Positions 1 through 9,492 of a stretch of 15,490 nt of DNA are shown piece by piece. How positions within the stretch are numbered: position 1 is the stretch's first letter; each line of letters opens with the position of its first letter. This DNA is from DAOMOP01 sp035444405 (GTDB lineage: Bacteria > Pseudomonadota > Gammaproteobacteria > Burkholderiales > Rhodocyclaceae), in contig DAOMOP010000087.1 of NCBI GenBank assembly GCA_035444405.1, forward strand, positions 1 to 15,490, in the 5' to 3' direction. The position numbers and the translations under genes are program-made. A model generated the notes under the pieces. It had not been told where the DNA came from. It saw only the letters and a list, made by a program, of their open reading frames with translations, and made no database searches.

Positions 1-117
1 GTCGGTCAGCGTGATGAAGCCCACGCGCGGATCCTTCACCTCGAGCCGGATCAGCTCGGCCAGCTCGCGCCGGATCTGCTCGGCGACGCGCTGGCTGCGG
101 GAGAACTCCTTGGGCAT
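1..117 (-). CDS. rbfA: 30S ribosome-binding factor RbfA (N-terminal part, cut by window edge)
   Basis: The first 39 codons of RbfA are present; the rest lies beyond position 1. RbfA binds the immature 30S subunit near 16S helix 1 and helps late small-subunit assembly and cold adaptation. The visible peptide begins MPKEFSRSQRVAEQIRREL and continues through an ELIRLEVKDPRVGF segment, the typical start of the KH-like RbfA fold. The ATG at 117 starts 3 bases after the infB stop, so the two are almost certainly translationally coupled; a GGACG stretch inside the infB end may serve as a weak ribosome binding site. The infB-rbfA order is conserved in most bacteria. Identity is secure from sequence plus position, although only the N terminus can be read. 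Confidence 0.93.
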   Translation of the reverse strand, partial: MPKEFSRSQRVAEQIRRELAELIRLEVKDPRVGFITLTD

Positions 118-120
118 GAT

Positions 121-2934
<2,814 letters not shown>

Positions 2935-2947
2935 TGATTCCGTCCCC

Positions 2948-4423
2948 TCATTCTTCGAACCAGTGCGCGCGCGCAACCGAAATCAACGCGGCCGCGCGAT
3001 CGGCGTCGATCCCGGCAATCTCCACCAGTTCGTCTACGGCCAGATCCGCCAGGTCGTCGCGGGTGCGAATGCCGTGCTGGGCCAGGGTGGCTGCCAGTGT
3101 CTTTTCCATACCGTCGAGGCCGAGCAGGTCTTCGGCGACGTTCTCGAGTTGCTCCTCGGTGACGATCGCTTCGGTCAGCAGCACGTTGCGCGCACGCTCG
3201 CGCAACTCGTTGACGGTCTCCTCGTCGAAGGCCTCGATCTCGAGCATCTCGGCAAGCGGCACGTAGGCGATCTCCTCGAGCGAGGTGAAGCCCTCGTCGA
3301 TGAGGATCTCCGCGAGCTCGTCATCGACATCGAGCTTGGCCATGAACAGCTCGCGCAGCACCCGGCGCTCCTCGTCCGACTTCTGCGCCGATTCTTCCTC
3401 GCTCATCAGGTTGATGGTCCAGCCGGTGAGCTCGGAGGCTAGCTTGACATTCTGCCCGTTGCGGCCGATCGCGATGGCGAGATTGTTCTCGTCGACCACG
3501 ACATCCATCGAGTGGTTTTCCTCGTCGACGACGATCGAAACGACCTCGGCCGGCTGCAGCGCGGAGATCACGAACTGCGCCGGGTCGGGCGACCACACGA
3601 TGATGTCGATCTGCTCGCCGGCAATCTCGTTGCGCACCGCGGTCACGCGCGAACCGCGCAGGCCGACGCAGGTCCCGATCGGATCGATGCGCTGATCGTG
3701 CGACTGCACGGCGATCTTGGCGCGCAGGCCCGGGTCGCGTGCACACGCCTTGACTTCGAGCAAGCCTTCCTCGATCTCCGGCACCTCGAGCTCGAACAGC
3801 TTGCCGAGAAACTCCGGCGCAGTGCGCGACAGGATCAGCTGAGGCCCCCGCGCGCTGCGATCGATGCGCAGCAAGAAGGCCTTCACGCGGTCGCCGACGC
3901 GCAGGTTCTCGCGCGGAATCATCTGGTCGCGCGGGATCACCGCCTCCAGACGCCCCACCTCGATGATCGCATTGCCGCGCTCCATGCGCTTGATCGAGCC
4001 GGAGACCAGATGCTCCTTGCGTTCGAGGAAATCGTTGAGCACCTGTTCGCGCTCGGCGTCACGGATGCGCTGCAAAATTACCTGTTTGGCTGCCTGCGCG
4101 CCGACCCGACCGAAGTCGATCGGCTCGAGCGGCTCCTCGATGTAGTCGCCCAGCTGAATACTCTCGTCGATGTCGCGCGCATCGATGATGCCCATCTCGG
4201 CCTCGTCATTGGTGACCTCCTCGTCGGGCATCACCAGCCAGCGACGGAAGGACTCGTAATCACCGCTCGCGCGATCGATCGTGACGCGCACATCCGCGTC
4301 GTCGTGAATGCGCTTCTTGGTTGCCGAGGCGAGCGCCGTCTCGAGCGCAGCGAAGACGATCTCCTTGTCGACATTCTTTTCACGCGCCAGCGCATCCACA
4401 AGCAGCAAAAGTTCGCGGCTCAT
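2948..4423 (-). CDS. nusA: Transcription termination/antitermination factor NusA
   Basis: A 491-residue RNA polymerase-associated factor that promotes pausing and hairpin termination, and takes part in rRNA antitermination. Domain order: RNAP-binding N-terminal domain (about 1-130), S1 domain (about 137-200), KH1 with GLRGSRV at 254-260, KH2 with IGRNGQNV at 319-326, then two acidic helix-hairpin-helix repeats (about 365-420 and 435-490) like those of gamma- and betaproteobacteria that contact the alpha-subunit CTD. The start is firm: a GGAGGT ribosome binding site sits 8 bases before the ATG, and the protein begins MSRELLLLVDALAREKNV. It lies 26 bases after rimP, and its stop codon overlaps the upstream region of infB that holds the infB ribosome binding site. 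NusA is itself a candidate regulator of the terminator in the operon leader (inference). Confidence 0.98.
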   Translation of the reverse strand: MSRELLLLVDALAREKNVDKEIVFAALETALASATKKRIHDDADVRVTIDRASGDYESFRRWLVMPDEEVTNDEAEMGIIDARDIDESIQLGDYIEEPLEPIDFGRVGAQAAKQVILQRIRDAEREQVLNDFLERKEHLVSGSIKRMERGNAIIEVGRLEAVIPRDQMIPRENLRVGDRVKAFLLRIDRSARGPQLILSRTAPEFLGKLFELEVPEIEEGLLEVKACARDPGLRAKIAVQSHDQRIDPIGTCVGLRGSRVTAVRNEIAGEQIDIIVWSPDPAQFVISALQPAEVVSIVVDEENHSMDVVVDENNLAIAIGRNGQNVKLASELTGWTINLMSEEESAQKSDEERRVLRELFMAKLDVDDELAEILIDEGFTSLEEIAYVPLAEMLEIEAFDEETVNELRERARNVLLTEAIVTEEQLENVAEDLLGLDGMEKTLAATLAQHGIRTRDDLADLAVDELVEIAGIDADRAAALISVARAHWFEE

Positions 4424-4449
4424 TTACAAAGACCTCCACATCCGTGTGC

Positions 4450-4878
4450 TTAAAACCTGGGAACCAGGCGAGCTTTCTCGATTTCTTCGAACGGAAACGC
4501 CAGCTCGCCTTTCTCGGTGCTCAAGCGCACCTCACCATCGACCACTCCGTCGAGCACACCGGCGAAATTGCGCTGATTGCCGACCGGCATGCGCAGCCGC
4601 AACTGCACCTCACTGCCGGAAAACCGCTCGAAATCGGCCAGCTTCTTCAAGGGCCTGTCCAGACCCGGAGACGAGACTTCGAGTCGATCGTAGTCCACGT
4701 TCTCGACCTCGAAAACCCTGGACAGCTGGTTGCTGACGGTCGCGCAATCGTCGACCGTGATGCCGCGCTCGATGTCGATGAAGACGCGCAGCAGCCGGCC
4801 CTTCGGAGAAGTCTCGAAGTCGACGAGCTCGTATCCCAGCCCGCTCACCACCTGCTCGACCAGACGCTCGATGTCCAT
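4450..4878 (-). CDS. rimP: Ribosome maturation factor RimP
   Basis: A 142-residue protein of the RimP (YhbC/DUF150) family, which acts in 30S assembly by assisting entry of S12 and nearby proteins. The N-terminal domain begins MDIERLVEQVVSGLGYELVD, followed by the family segments LLRVFIDIE.GITVDDCA and SRVFEV; LEVSSPGLDRPL, a hallmark of RimP, is present. The C-terminal SH3-like domain ends in KARLVPRF. The ATG at 4878 matches the family start. The frame stays open to 5016, but that extension would pass through the leader terminator and looks non-coding. The ribosome binding site is weak (TTGGA). rimP is the first gene of a rimP-nusA-infB-rbfA operon and is about 150 residues or slightly shorter elsewhere, so it is complete here. 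Confidence 0.96.
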   Translation of the reverse strand: MDIERLVEQVVSGLGYELVDFETSPKGRLLRVFIDIERGITVDDCATVSNQLSRVFEVENVDYDRLEVSSPGLDRPLKKLADFERFSGSEVQLRLRMPVGNQRNFAGVLDGVVDGEVRLSTEKGELAFPFEEIEKARLVPRF

Positions 4879-4890
4879 TTCCAAGCCTAC

Positions 4891-4914
4891 AAATAAAAAA
4901 AGGGCGAAACGCCC
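4891..4914 (-). terminator. Intrinsic terminator in the rimP leader (probable attenuator)
   Basis: On the minus strand, GGGCG (4914-4910), loop TTT, CGCCC (4906-4902) is followed by seven T, then A and TTT. This is a compact perfect stem with a T-tract, as expected of a Rho-independent terminator. It ends 13 bases before the rimP ATG and lies downstream of the good promoter at 4977-5005. No promoter fits between it and rimP, so transcripts into the operon must read through it. It may also stop transcripts coming from rluB. Stem and T-tract are seen; the attenuator role is inferred. Confidence 0.8.
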
Positions 4915-4939
4915 ATCCCTGTTGACCCCAACCGGAAAC

Positions 4940-4966
4940 TGACAAGTCGATAATGCCCGCTTGTCA
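4940..4966 (-). repeat. Inverted repeat at the 5' end of the predicted rimP leader
   Basis: TGACAAG (4940-4946) and CTTGTCA (4960-4966) are a perfect 7-bp inverted repeat with a 13-base spacer. In the leader RNA, starting near 4970, this forms a 5'-proximal stem-loop ahead of the terminator. The loop carries GGGC, which could pair with GCCC in the terminator 3' arm. It may instead be a protein operator overlapping the initial transcribed region. Confidence 0.55.
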
Positions 4967-4976
4967 AAGCTTTCAA

Positions 4977-5005
4977 AGTATAACGCCTGATCGGCTTGCA
5001 GGCAA
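4977..5005 (-). promoter_or_regulatory. Predicted sigma-70 promoter of rimP-nusA-infB
   Basis: On the minus strand, TTGCCT (5005-5000) and TATACT (4982-4977) are separated by exactly 17 bases, matching TTGACA/TATAAT at 4 of 6 and 5 of 6 positions. The start point would fall near 4970, giving a leader of about 92 nt before the rimP ATG, with an inverted repeat and a terminator inside it. It is the only strong promoter-like sequence I see in the 189-bp rluB-rimP gap. Confidence 0.68.
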
Positions 5006-5046
5006 TGACGGCCCACCGCGCGTGGACGGCGCCACGTGCGCTGGGG

Positions 5047-5060
5047 CCGCCGAGCGGCGG
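5047..5060 (-). terminator. GC-rich hairpin just after rluB, without a T-tract
   Basis: CCGCC (5047-5051), loop GAGC and GGCGG (5056-5060) form a perfect 5-bp GC stem; two more GC pairs can form beyond one mismatch. It begins 7 bases after the rluB stop. No T-tract follows on either strand, so intrinsic termination is doubtful. It may protect the 3' end of the rluB mRNA or help Rho-dependent termination ahead of the rimP promoter. Confidence 0.3.
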
Positions 5061-5067
5061 ACCGCCC

Positions 5068-5994
5068 TCAGGACGTGCGCGTGCGCGATCGCGCCACGGT
5101 GTGATGAATCTTGCCGCCGCGCTTGCGCTTGTCGTCGCCTCGCGCGCCAGCTTGCGGCACGGGCAGGCCCGCGATCGCGCAGACCTCGGCCTCGGGCAAC
5201 TCCATCCACATGCCGCGCTTGAGCCGCGACGGCAGCGAGATCGGCCCGTAGCGCACCCGCATCAGACGGCTCACGGTCAGGCCGACCGCTTCGAACATGC
5301 GCCGCACCTCGCGGTTGCGGCCTTCCGAGAGCGTCACGCGATACCAGTGGTTCGTGCCTTCGCCGCCTTCATCGTGCAAGGTGGTGAATCGCGCCGTCCC
5401 GTCTTCGAGCTCGATGCCGGTGGTGAGCGAGTCGATCTGCTCGTCAGCGAGCCTGCCGAGCACACGAACGGCATACTCGCGCTCCATCTCGTAGCGCGGA
5501 TGCATGAGGCGATTGGCCAGCGTGCCGTCGTTCGTGAACAACAGCAGCCCCGACGTGTTGAAGTCGAGCCGCCCGACCGCGATCCACCGCCCCTTGCGCA
5601 GGAGCGGCAGGCGCTCGAACACCGACGGTCGACCCTCCGGGTCGTCGCGCGACACGATCTCGCCCTCGGGCTTGTGGTACACCAACAGCCGCGGCGTGCG
5701 GGCCGCGAACTTGAGCGGAATCAGCTTGCCGTTGTACTTGACGCGGTCGCCCGGACCGATCTTCTGACCGAGCGCCGCAGGAAGGCCGTTGACCGAGATC
5801 CGACCCGCCACGACCCATTCCTCGATCTCGCGCCGCGACCCGATCCCGAGCTGCGCCAGCACCTTTTGCAGGCGCTCGGGCTCGGTGAAGGTCGCGCCGC
5901 GGTTAGGCACGCCTTGCGCCGGCGCGCGTCGCGGCCGCCGCGGCCCCGACGCTTCGACGACCCCGAGCGCCGAACGATGCGCGTCGGCCCGCAT
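5068..5994 (-). CDS. rluB: 23S rRNA pseudouridine synthase, RluB type
   Basis: Member of the RsuA/RluB/E/F family; RluB makes pseudouridine 2605 in 23S rRNA. After a basic N-terminal stretch there is an S4 RNA-binding domain (about residues 40-84, ERLQKVLAQLGIGSRREIEE), then the catalytic domain with GRLDFNTSGLLLFTNDG holding the catalytic Asp144. The signatures EREYAVRV, GRNREVRRMFEAVG and LMRVRYGPISL, and the basic tail, fit RluB rather than RsuA. I chose ATG 5994 (308 aa) because AGGA lies 10 bases upstream. The frame is open to a TTG at 6087, which would overlap scpB by 53 bp and give 339 aa with an extra KKSRRPLRPP-rich start; long basic N termini are common in this group, so that remains possible. 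It is the last gene of the rnm-to-rluB unit. Confidence 0.93.
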   Translation of the reverse strand: MRADAHRSALGVVEASGPRRPRRAPAQGVPNRGATFTEPERLQKVLAQLGIGSRREIEEWVVAGRISVNGLPAALGQKIGPGDRVKYNGKLIPLKFAARTPRLLVYHKPEGEIVSRDDPEGRPSVFERLPLLRKGRWIAVGRLDFNTSGLLLFTNDGTLANRLMHPRYEMEREYAVRVLGRLADEQIDSLTTGIELEDGTARFTTLHDEGGEGTNHWYRVTLSEGRNREVRRMFEAVGLTVSRLMRVRYGPISLPSRLKRGMWMELPEAEVCAIAGLPVPQAGARGDDKRKRGGKIHHTVARSRTRTS

Positions 5995-6034
5995 GGCCGG
6001 GTTGTCCTGCGGCTCGGAGCGCGAAGCCTCGGCC

Positions 6035-6622
6035 TTACTCTTCGTTGGCGGGCGCAATGGCCGCCGTGATTTCTTTGTTGTCGACAAGGTCCATTATCCT
6101 TTCGATTTCGGTCAGCGCCGGCAGCTCGGTCAGGCTGCGCAAGCCCAGGTCGTCGAGAAAACGCCGCGTCGTCGCAAGCAGCGCCGGCCGGCCGGGGCTG
6201 TCACGATGCCCGACCACATCGATCCAGCCGCGCGACTCGAGGGTCTTGATCACGTTGGGCGAGACCGCGACACCCCGGATGTCCTCGATGTCGCCGCGCG
6301 TGACCGGCTGGCGATAGGCGACGATTGCCAGCGTCTCGAGCACCGCCCGCGAGTAGCGCGGCGGCCGCTCGTCCTTGAGCCGCTCCAGATACACCTGATA
6401 CTCGGGCCGCGTGCGAAAACGCCAGCCCGAGGCACTCTGCACCAGCTCGACGCCACGCCCGGCCCAGTCCGCCTGCAGGCTCTCGAGCGCGTCGCGCACG
6501 CGCTCGGCGCCCGGATCGGGTTCGAACAGCCCGCGCAGCCGCGTCACCGCGAGCGGCGCGGTGGCCGCCAGCAGCGCCACCTCGATCACGCGCTTGAAAT
6601 CATCCGGCGTCGTCGGCTGCAT
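6035..6622 (-). CDS. scpB: Segregation and condensation protein B
   Basis: A 195-residue winged-helix protein that forms the SMC-ScpA-ScpB complex, which compacts and separates sister chromosomes. The core segments are the first winged helix (DDFKRVIEVALLAATAPLAV), YSRAVLETLAIVAYRQPVTRGDIEDIRGV, and the second winged helix with VIKTLESRGWIDVVGHRDSPGRPALLATT and FLDDLGLRSLTELPAL. Length and motif order match the family. The ATG at 6622 overlaps the end of scpA by 23 bp, so translation is likely coupled; no good ribosome binding site is seen. The C terminus runs into the possible longer rluB start. The gene pair indicates an SMC-type rather than MukB-type condensin. Confidence 0.96.
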   Translation of the reverse strand: MQPTTPDDFKRVIEVALLAATAPLAVTRLRGLFEPDPGAERVRDALESLQADWAGRGVELVQSASGWRFRTRPEYQVYLERLKDERPPRYSRAVLETLAIVAYRQPVTRGDIEDIRGVAVSPNVIKTLESRGWIDVVGHRDSPGRPALLATTRRFLDDLGLRSLTELPALTEIERIMDLVDNKEITAAIAPANEE

Positions 6623-7433
6623 CGGCGAGTCTTACGTAAATCGGCGCGAACGGCTCGTTCTGCGTCACGTCGACGAGTCTTTCCTTGACCAGTTCCAGCA
6701 TGGCGAGGAATCCGACCACGATGCCGGCCGGCCCCAGTCTTGCATCGAAAAGGCTCTCGAACACGACGAACGCTCCTCCGGAGAGCTTGCGCAGCATGCT
6801 GCTCATGTGTTCGCGCACCGACAGCTCCTCACGCTGTACGCGGTGGTGCTGCGTCAGGCGCGCCTTCTTCATGATCTTCAGCCACGCGAGTTGCAGATCA
6901 TGCAGCGTCACCTCGGGCACGCGCTCGATCACGCGCTCGGCGACGAACACGCCGACCCATTCGAACTCGCGACCGGCACGCGGCAGCAAGTCCAGCCGCG
7001 CCGATGCCATTTTCATCTGCTCGTAGTCGAGCAGCCGCCGGACCAGCTCGGCGCGCGGGTCGGCATCCTCTTCGTCCGACGCGCGCGAGGGCTTCGGCAG
7101 CAGCATGCGCGACTTGATCTCGAGCAGCATCGCCGCCATCAGCAGGTAATCGGCCGCGAGCTCGAGGTTGTGCCGCCGCATCGCCTCGACATACTGCAGG
7201 TACTGCCCGGTCAGCGCCGCCATCGGAATGTCGAGGATGTCGAGATTCGACTTGCGGATCAGGTAGAGCAGCAGATCGAGCGGCCCCTCGAACGCCTCGA
7301 GAAACACTTCGAGCGCGTCGGGCGGAATGTACAAGTCCTTGGGCAGCTCGAGCATCGGCTGCCCGTAGAGCCGGGCGACCGCGTCGACCGCCCCGCCCGC
7401 TTGCGCGTCCGTCAGATCGGCCAAGCGATTCAT
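6600..7433 (-). CDS. scpA: Segregation and condensation protein A
   Basis: A 277-residue kleisin that bridges SMC heads and binds ScpB. The hallmark N-terminal segment FEGPLDLLLYLIRKSNLDILDIP lies around residues 48-70 and is followed by ITGQYLQY-like and LAADYLLMAAMLLEIKSRMLLP motifs; the C-terminal winged helix (VVGFLAMLELVKERLVDVTQNEPFAPI) binds the SMC head. The ATG at 7433 gives an N-terminal extension of about 47 residues before the kleisin motif, as in other betaproteobacteria. No clear ribosome binding site is visible; Met27 (ATG at 7355) is the next in-frame alternative and has none either. It starts 48 bases after trpS and overlaps scpB by 23 bp. The long loop rich in acidic residues after SRMLLP is usual. 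Confidence 0.95.
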   Translation of the reverse strand: MNRLADLTDAQAGGAVDAVARLYGQPMLELPKDLYIPPDALEVFLEAFEGPLDLLLYLIRKSNLDILDIPMAALTGQYLQYVEAMRRHNLELAADYLLMAAMLLEIKSRMLLPKPSRASDEEDADPRAELVRRLLDYEQMKMASARLDLLPRAGREFEWVGVFVAERVIERVPEVTLHDLQLAWLKIMKKARLTQHHRVQREELSVREHMSSMLRKLSGGAFVVFESLFDARLGPAGIVVGFLAMLELVKERLVDVTQNEPFAPIYVRLADAADDAG

Positions 7434-7481
7434 TGTAGCGCGAATCGTGCGCGCCGCAGCGGCCCGCCCAGGCCGCCGGGC

Positions 7482-8684
7482 TCACGAGTACGACAGACCC
7501 ATCGCTTCGCGCACGTCACGCATCGTCTCCTGGGCCAGCTTGCGGGCACGCTCACAGCCGTCGGCGAGGATGTTGCGCACCAGCGACGGGTCCTCGACGT
7601 AGGGCTGGGCGCGCTCGCGCATGGCCGCCTGCTCCTTGAGCACGGCATCGACGACCGGCTGCTTGCACTCGAGACAGCCGATGCCGGCGCTGCGACACCC
7701 CTCGTCGACCCACTTGCGCGTCGCGTCGTCCGAATAGATCAGGTGGAACTCCCACACCGGGCATTTGGCCGGATCGCCCGGGTCGGTGCGCCGCACGCGC
7801 GCCGGATCGGTCTGCATGGTGCGGATCTTCTTCGTGACCGACTCCGGCTCCTCGCGCAGGAAGATGGTGTTGTTGTAGCTCTTGGACATCTTCTGGCCGT
7901 CCAGGCCCGGCATGCGTGCGGCCTCGGTCAGCAGCGCGTCGGGCTCGACCAGGATCATCTTGCTGCTGCCCTCGAGGTACCCGTACAGGCGCTCGCGATC
8001 CCCCATGCTGAGGTTCTGCGCCTCCTCGAGCAGCGCATGCGCCTGCTCGAGCGCGCTCTCCTCGCCTTCCTGCTGGAAGCGGGTGCGCAGCTCGTAGTAG
8101 AGGCGCGCGCGTTTCGAGCCGAGCTTCTTGGCCGCTTCCTTCGCCTTGTCCTCGAAGCCCGGCTCGCGTCCGTACAAGTGATTGAAACGGCGGGCGATCT
8201 CGCGCGTGATCTCGACGTGCGGCACCTGGTCCTCGCCCACCGGCACCTTGTCGGCGCGGTAGATCAGGATGTCGGCCGACTGCAGCAGCGGATAGCCGAG
8301 AAAACCATAGGTCGACAAGTCCTTGCTGGCGAGCTTTTCCTGCTGGTCCTTGTAGGTCGGTACGCGCTCGAGCCAGCCGAGCGGACACATCATCGACAGC
8401 AGCAGATGCAGCTCGGCATGCTCGGGCACGCGCGACTGGATGAACAGCGTCGCCTGCGCCGGATCGACGCCCGCCGCCAGCCAATCCACCAGCATGTCCC
8501 ACACGCTTTCCTCGATGATCTGCGGCGAATCGTAGTTGGTGGTCAGCGCATGCCAGTCGGCAACGAAGAACAGGCACGGATACTCTTCCTGCAGCTTGAC
8601 CCAGTTCTTGAGCACGCCGTGGTAGTGGCCGAGATGCAGCCGCCCGGTCGGGCGCATGCCTGAGAGAACGCGTTCTGCGTACAT
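7482..8684 (-). CDS. trpS: Tryptophanyl-tRNA synthetase, long form with four-cysteine cluster motif
   Basis: Class Ic synthetase that charges tRNA-Trp. The protein has 400 residues against 334 in E. coli. The HIGH-type motif is GHYHG at 19-23 and KMSKS is at 265-269. MRPTGRLHLGH, FFVADWHALTT and SADILIYRADKVPVGEDQ are family landmarks. The extra length includes an insertion of about 60 residues (about 180-240) before the KMSKS loop. Residues C308, C330, C337 and C340 make a C-x21-C-x6-C-x2-C pattern inside a KWV.EGC...IGC..CK context. From memory this aligns with the [4Fe-4S] site of Thermotoga maritima TrpRS (C-x22-C-x6-C-x2-C), so an iron-sulfur cluster near the anticodon-binding region is predicted. 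The ATG is 9 bases after the M50 gene stop; no strong ribosome binding site is seen. Confidence 0.97.
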   Translation of the reverse strand: MYAERVLSGMRPTGRLHLGHYHGVLKNWVKLQEEYPCLFFVADWHALTTNYDSPQIIEESVWDMLVDWLAAGVDPAQATLFIQSRVPEHAELHLLLSMMCPLGWLERVPTYKDQQEKLASKDLSTYGFLGYPLLQSADILIYRADKVPVGEDQVPHVEITREIARRFNHLYGREPGFEDKAKEAAKKLGSKRARLYYELRTRFQQEGEESALEQAHALLEEAQNLSMGDRERLYGYLEGSSKMILVEPDALLTEAARMPGLDGQKMSKSYNNTIFLREEPESVTKKIRTMQTDPARVRRTDPGDPAKCPVWEFHLIYSDDATRKWVDEGCRSAGIGCLECKQPVVDAVLKEQAAMRERAQPYVEDPSLVRNILADGCERARKLAQETMRDVREAMGLSYS

Positions 8685-8693
8685 GATGTCGTG

Positions 8694-9353
8694 TCAGAGA
8701 CCAAAAATGATTGCGAGAAGGTAGCGGAACCACGCGATCGCGGGCCACAGGATCGCGCCGAGCACGCCGGTGAACAGCATGATCAGCAGGATCGGGAAGC
8801 CGTACGGTTCGAGCCGCGAGAACTGCCACGCCAGCCGGCCCGGCAGCAGGCTGACGGCGATGCGCCCGCCGTCGAGCGGCGGGATCGGCAGCAGGTTGAG
8901 CAGCATCAGCACCGCGTTGATCTGCATGCCCGCGTCGGCCATCTTCAACAATGGCAGCGTATAAGCCGTTTCCGGTGCCACGATCGCGAGCCTGAATACC
9001 AGCGCCCATGCGAAGGCCATCACCAGGTTCACGAACGGCCCCGCGGCGGCGACCCACAGCATGTCGGCCTTGGGGTTGCGCAGGCGGCCGAAGCTGACCG
9101 GCACCGGCTTGGCCCAGCCGAACAGGATGCCGTTCCCGCCAAGCACCGTCGAGGCGATCAGGATGCCCGCCGGAACGAGGATGGTGCCGACCGGATCGAT
9201 GTGCTTGAACGGATTCAGCGTGATGCGGCCGGCCAGATGCGCCGTCGGATCGCCGAAATGCCGCGCGACGTAACCGTGTGCCGCTTCGTGCAGGGTGATC
9301 GCCAGCAGCACGGGCAACGCCCAGATCGCGAGGGTCGGGATCAGAGATTCCAT
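8694..9353 (-). CDS. Site-2 protease family (M50) membrane metalloprotease
   Basis: A 219-residue polytopic membrane protein of the S2P/M50 family. The zinc-binding HEAAH is at 22-26, inside the first hydrophobic helix. The third-ligand motif is PIPPLDGGR with DGG at 161-163, and VAAAGPFVNLVMAF holds the conserved AGP. At least four hydrophobic segments can be read, the last ending FRYLLAIIFGL. There is no PDZ domain, so it is the short type and not RseP. Members cut transmembrane segments of other proteins; the substrate is unknown. I chose ATG 9353 because the hydrophobic family-like start MESLIPTLAIWALPVLL begins there. The frame is open to 9488, but that extension is arginine-rich and unlike the family. 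It sits between yciO and trpS, a common betaproteobacterial arrangement with no obvious functional link. Confidence 0.92.
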   Translation of the reverse strand: MESLIPTLAIWALPVLLAITLHEAAHGYVARHFGDPTAHLAGRITLNPFKHIDPVGTILVPAGILIASTVLGGNGILFGWAKPVPVSFGRLRNPKADMLWVAAAGPFVNLVMAFAWALVFRLAIVAPETAYTLPLLKMADAGMQINAVLMLLNLLPIPPLDGGRIAVSLLPGRLAWQFSRLEPYGFPILLIMLFTGVLGAILWPAIAWFRYLLAIIFGL

Positions 9354-9492
9354 CGATTCATGAACTAAAGCACTGCATGTTACCAGAGCGATGCGCACAT
9401 TACGCCATCGATCACCATCGACCGTCGCCCTCCGTCCGGCCTGCAAGCCGGGCGACTGCCACCGACGCGGCGCCGGCGGAGCGGACACCCGG
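9354..9492 (-). other. yciO to M50-gene gap with a nested inverted repeat
   Basis: This 139-base gap contains GTCGCCC (9424-9430) and GGGCGAC (9450-9456), a perfect 7-bp inverted repeat. Inside it CCGGC (9436-9440) and GCCGG (9447-9451) can form a competing short hairpin around CTGCAA. No T-tract follows. A TGG-TAACAT sequence closer to the M50 start resembles an extended -10 box, but I find no -35 partner. The gap therefore may hold a processing structure or a weak secondary promoter; neither is established. Confidence 0.4.

Noticed and set aside
3512..4453. Plus-strand open frame of 313 codons opposite nusA
   Set aside because: Antisense shadow of nusA; no recognisable protein features.
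4879..5016. In-frame upstream extension of rimP
   Set aside because: It would translate the leader with its terminator and T-tract; family members begin at the MDIERL start.
6411..8663. Plus-strand open frame of 750 codons opposite scpB, scpA and trpS
   Set aside because: It crosses three well-identified genes on the other strand, with antisense-type composition and no ribosome binding site or known motif.
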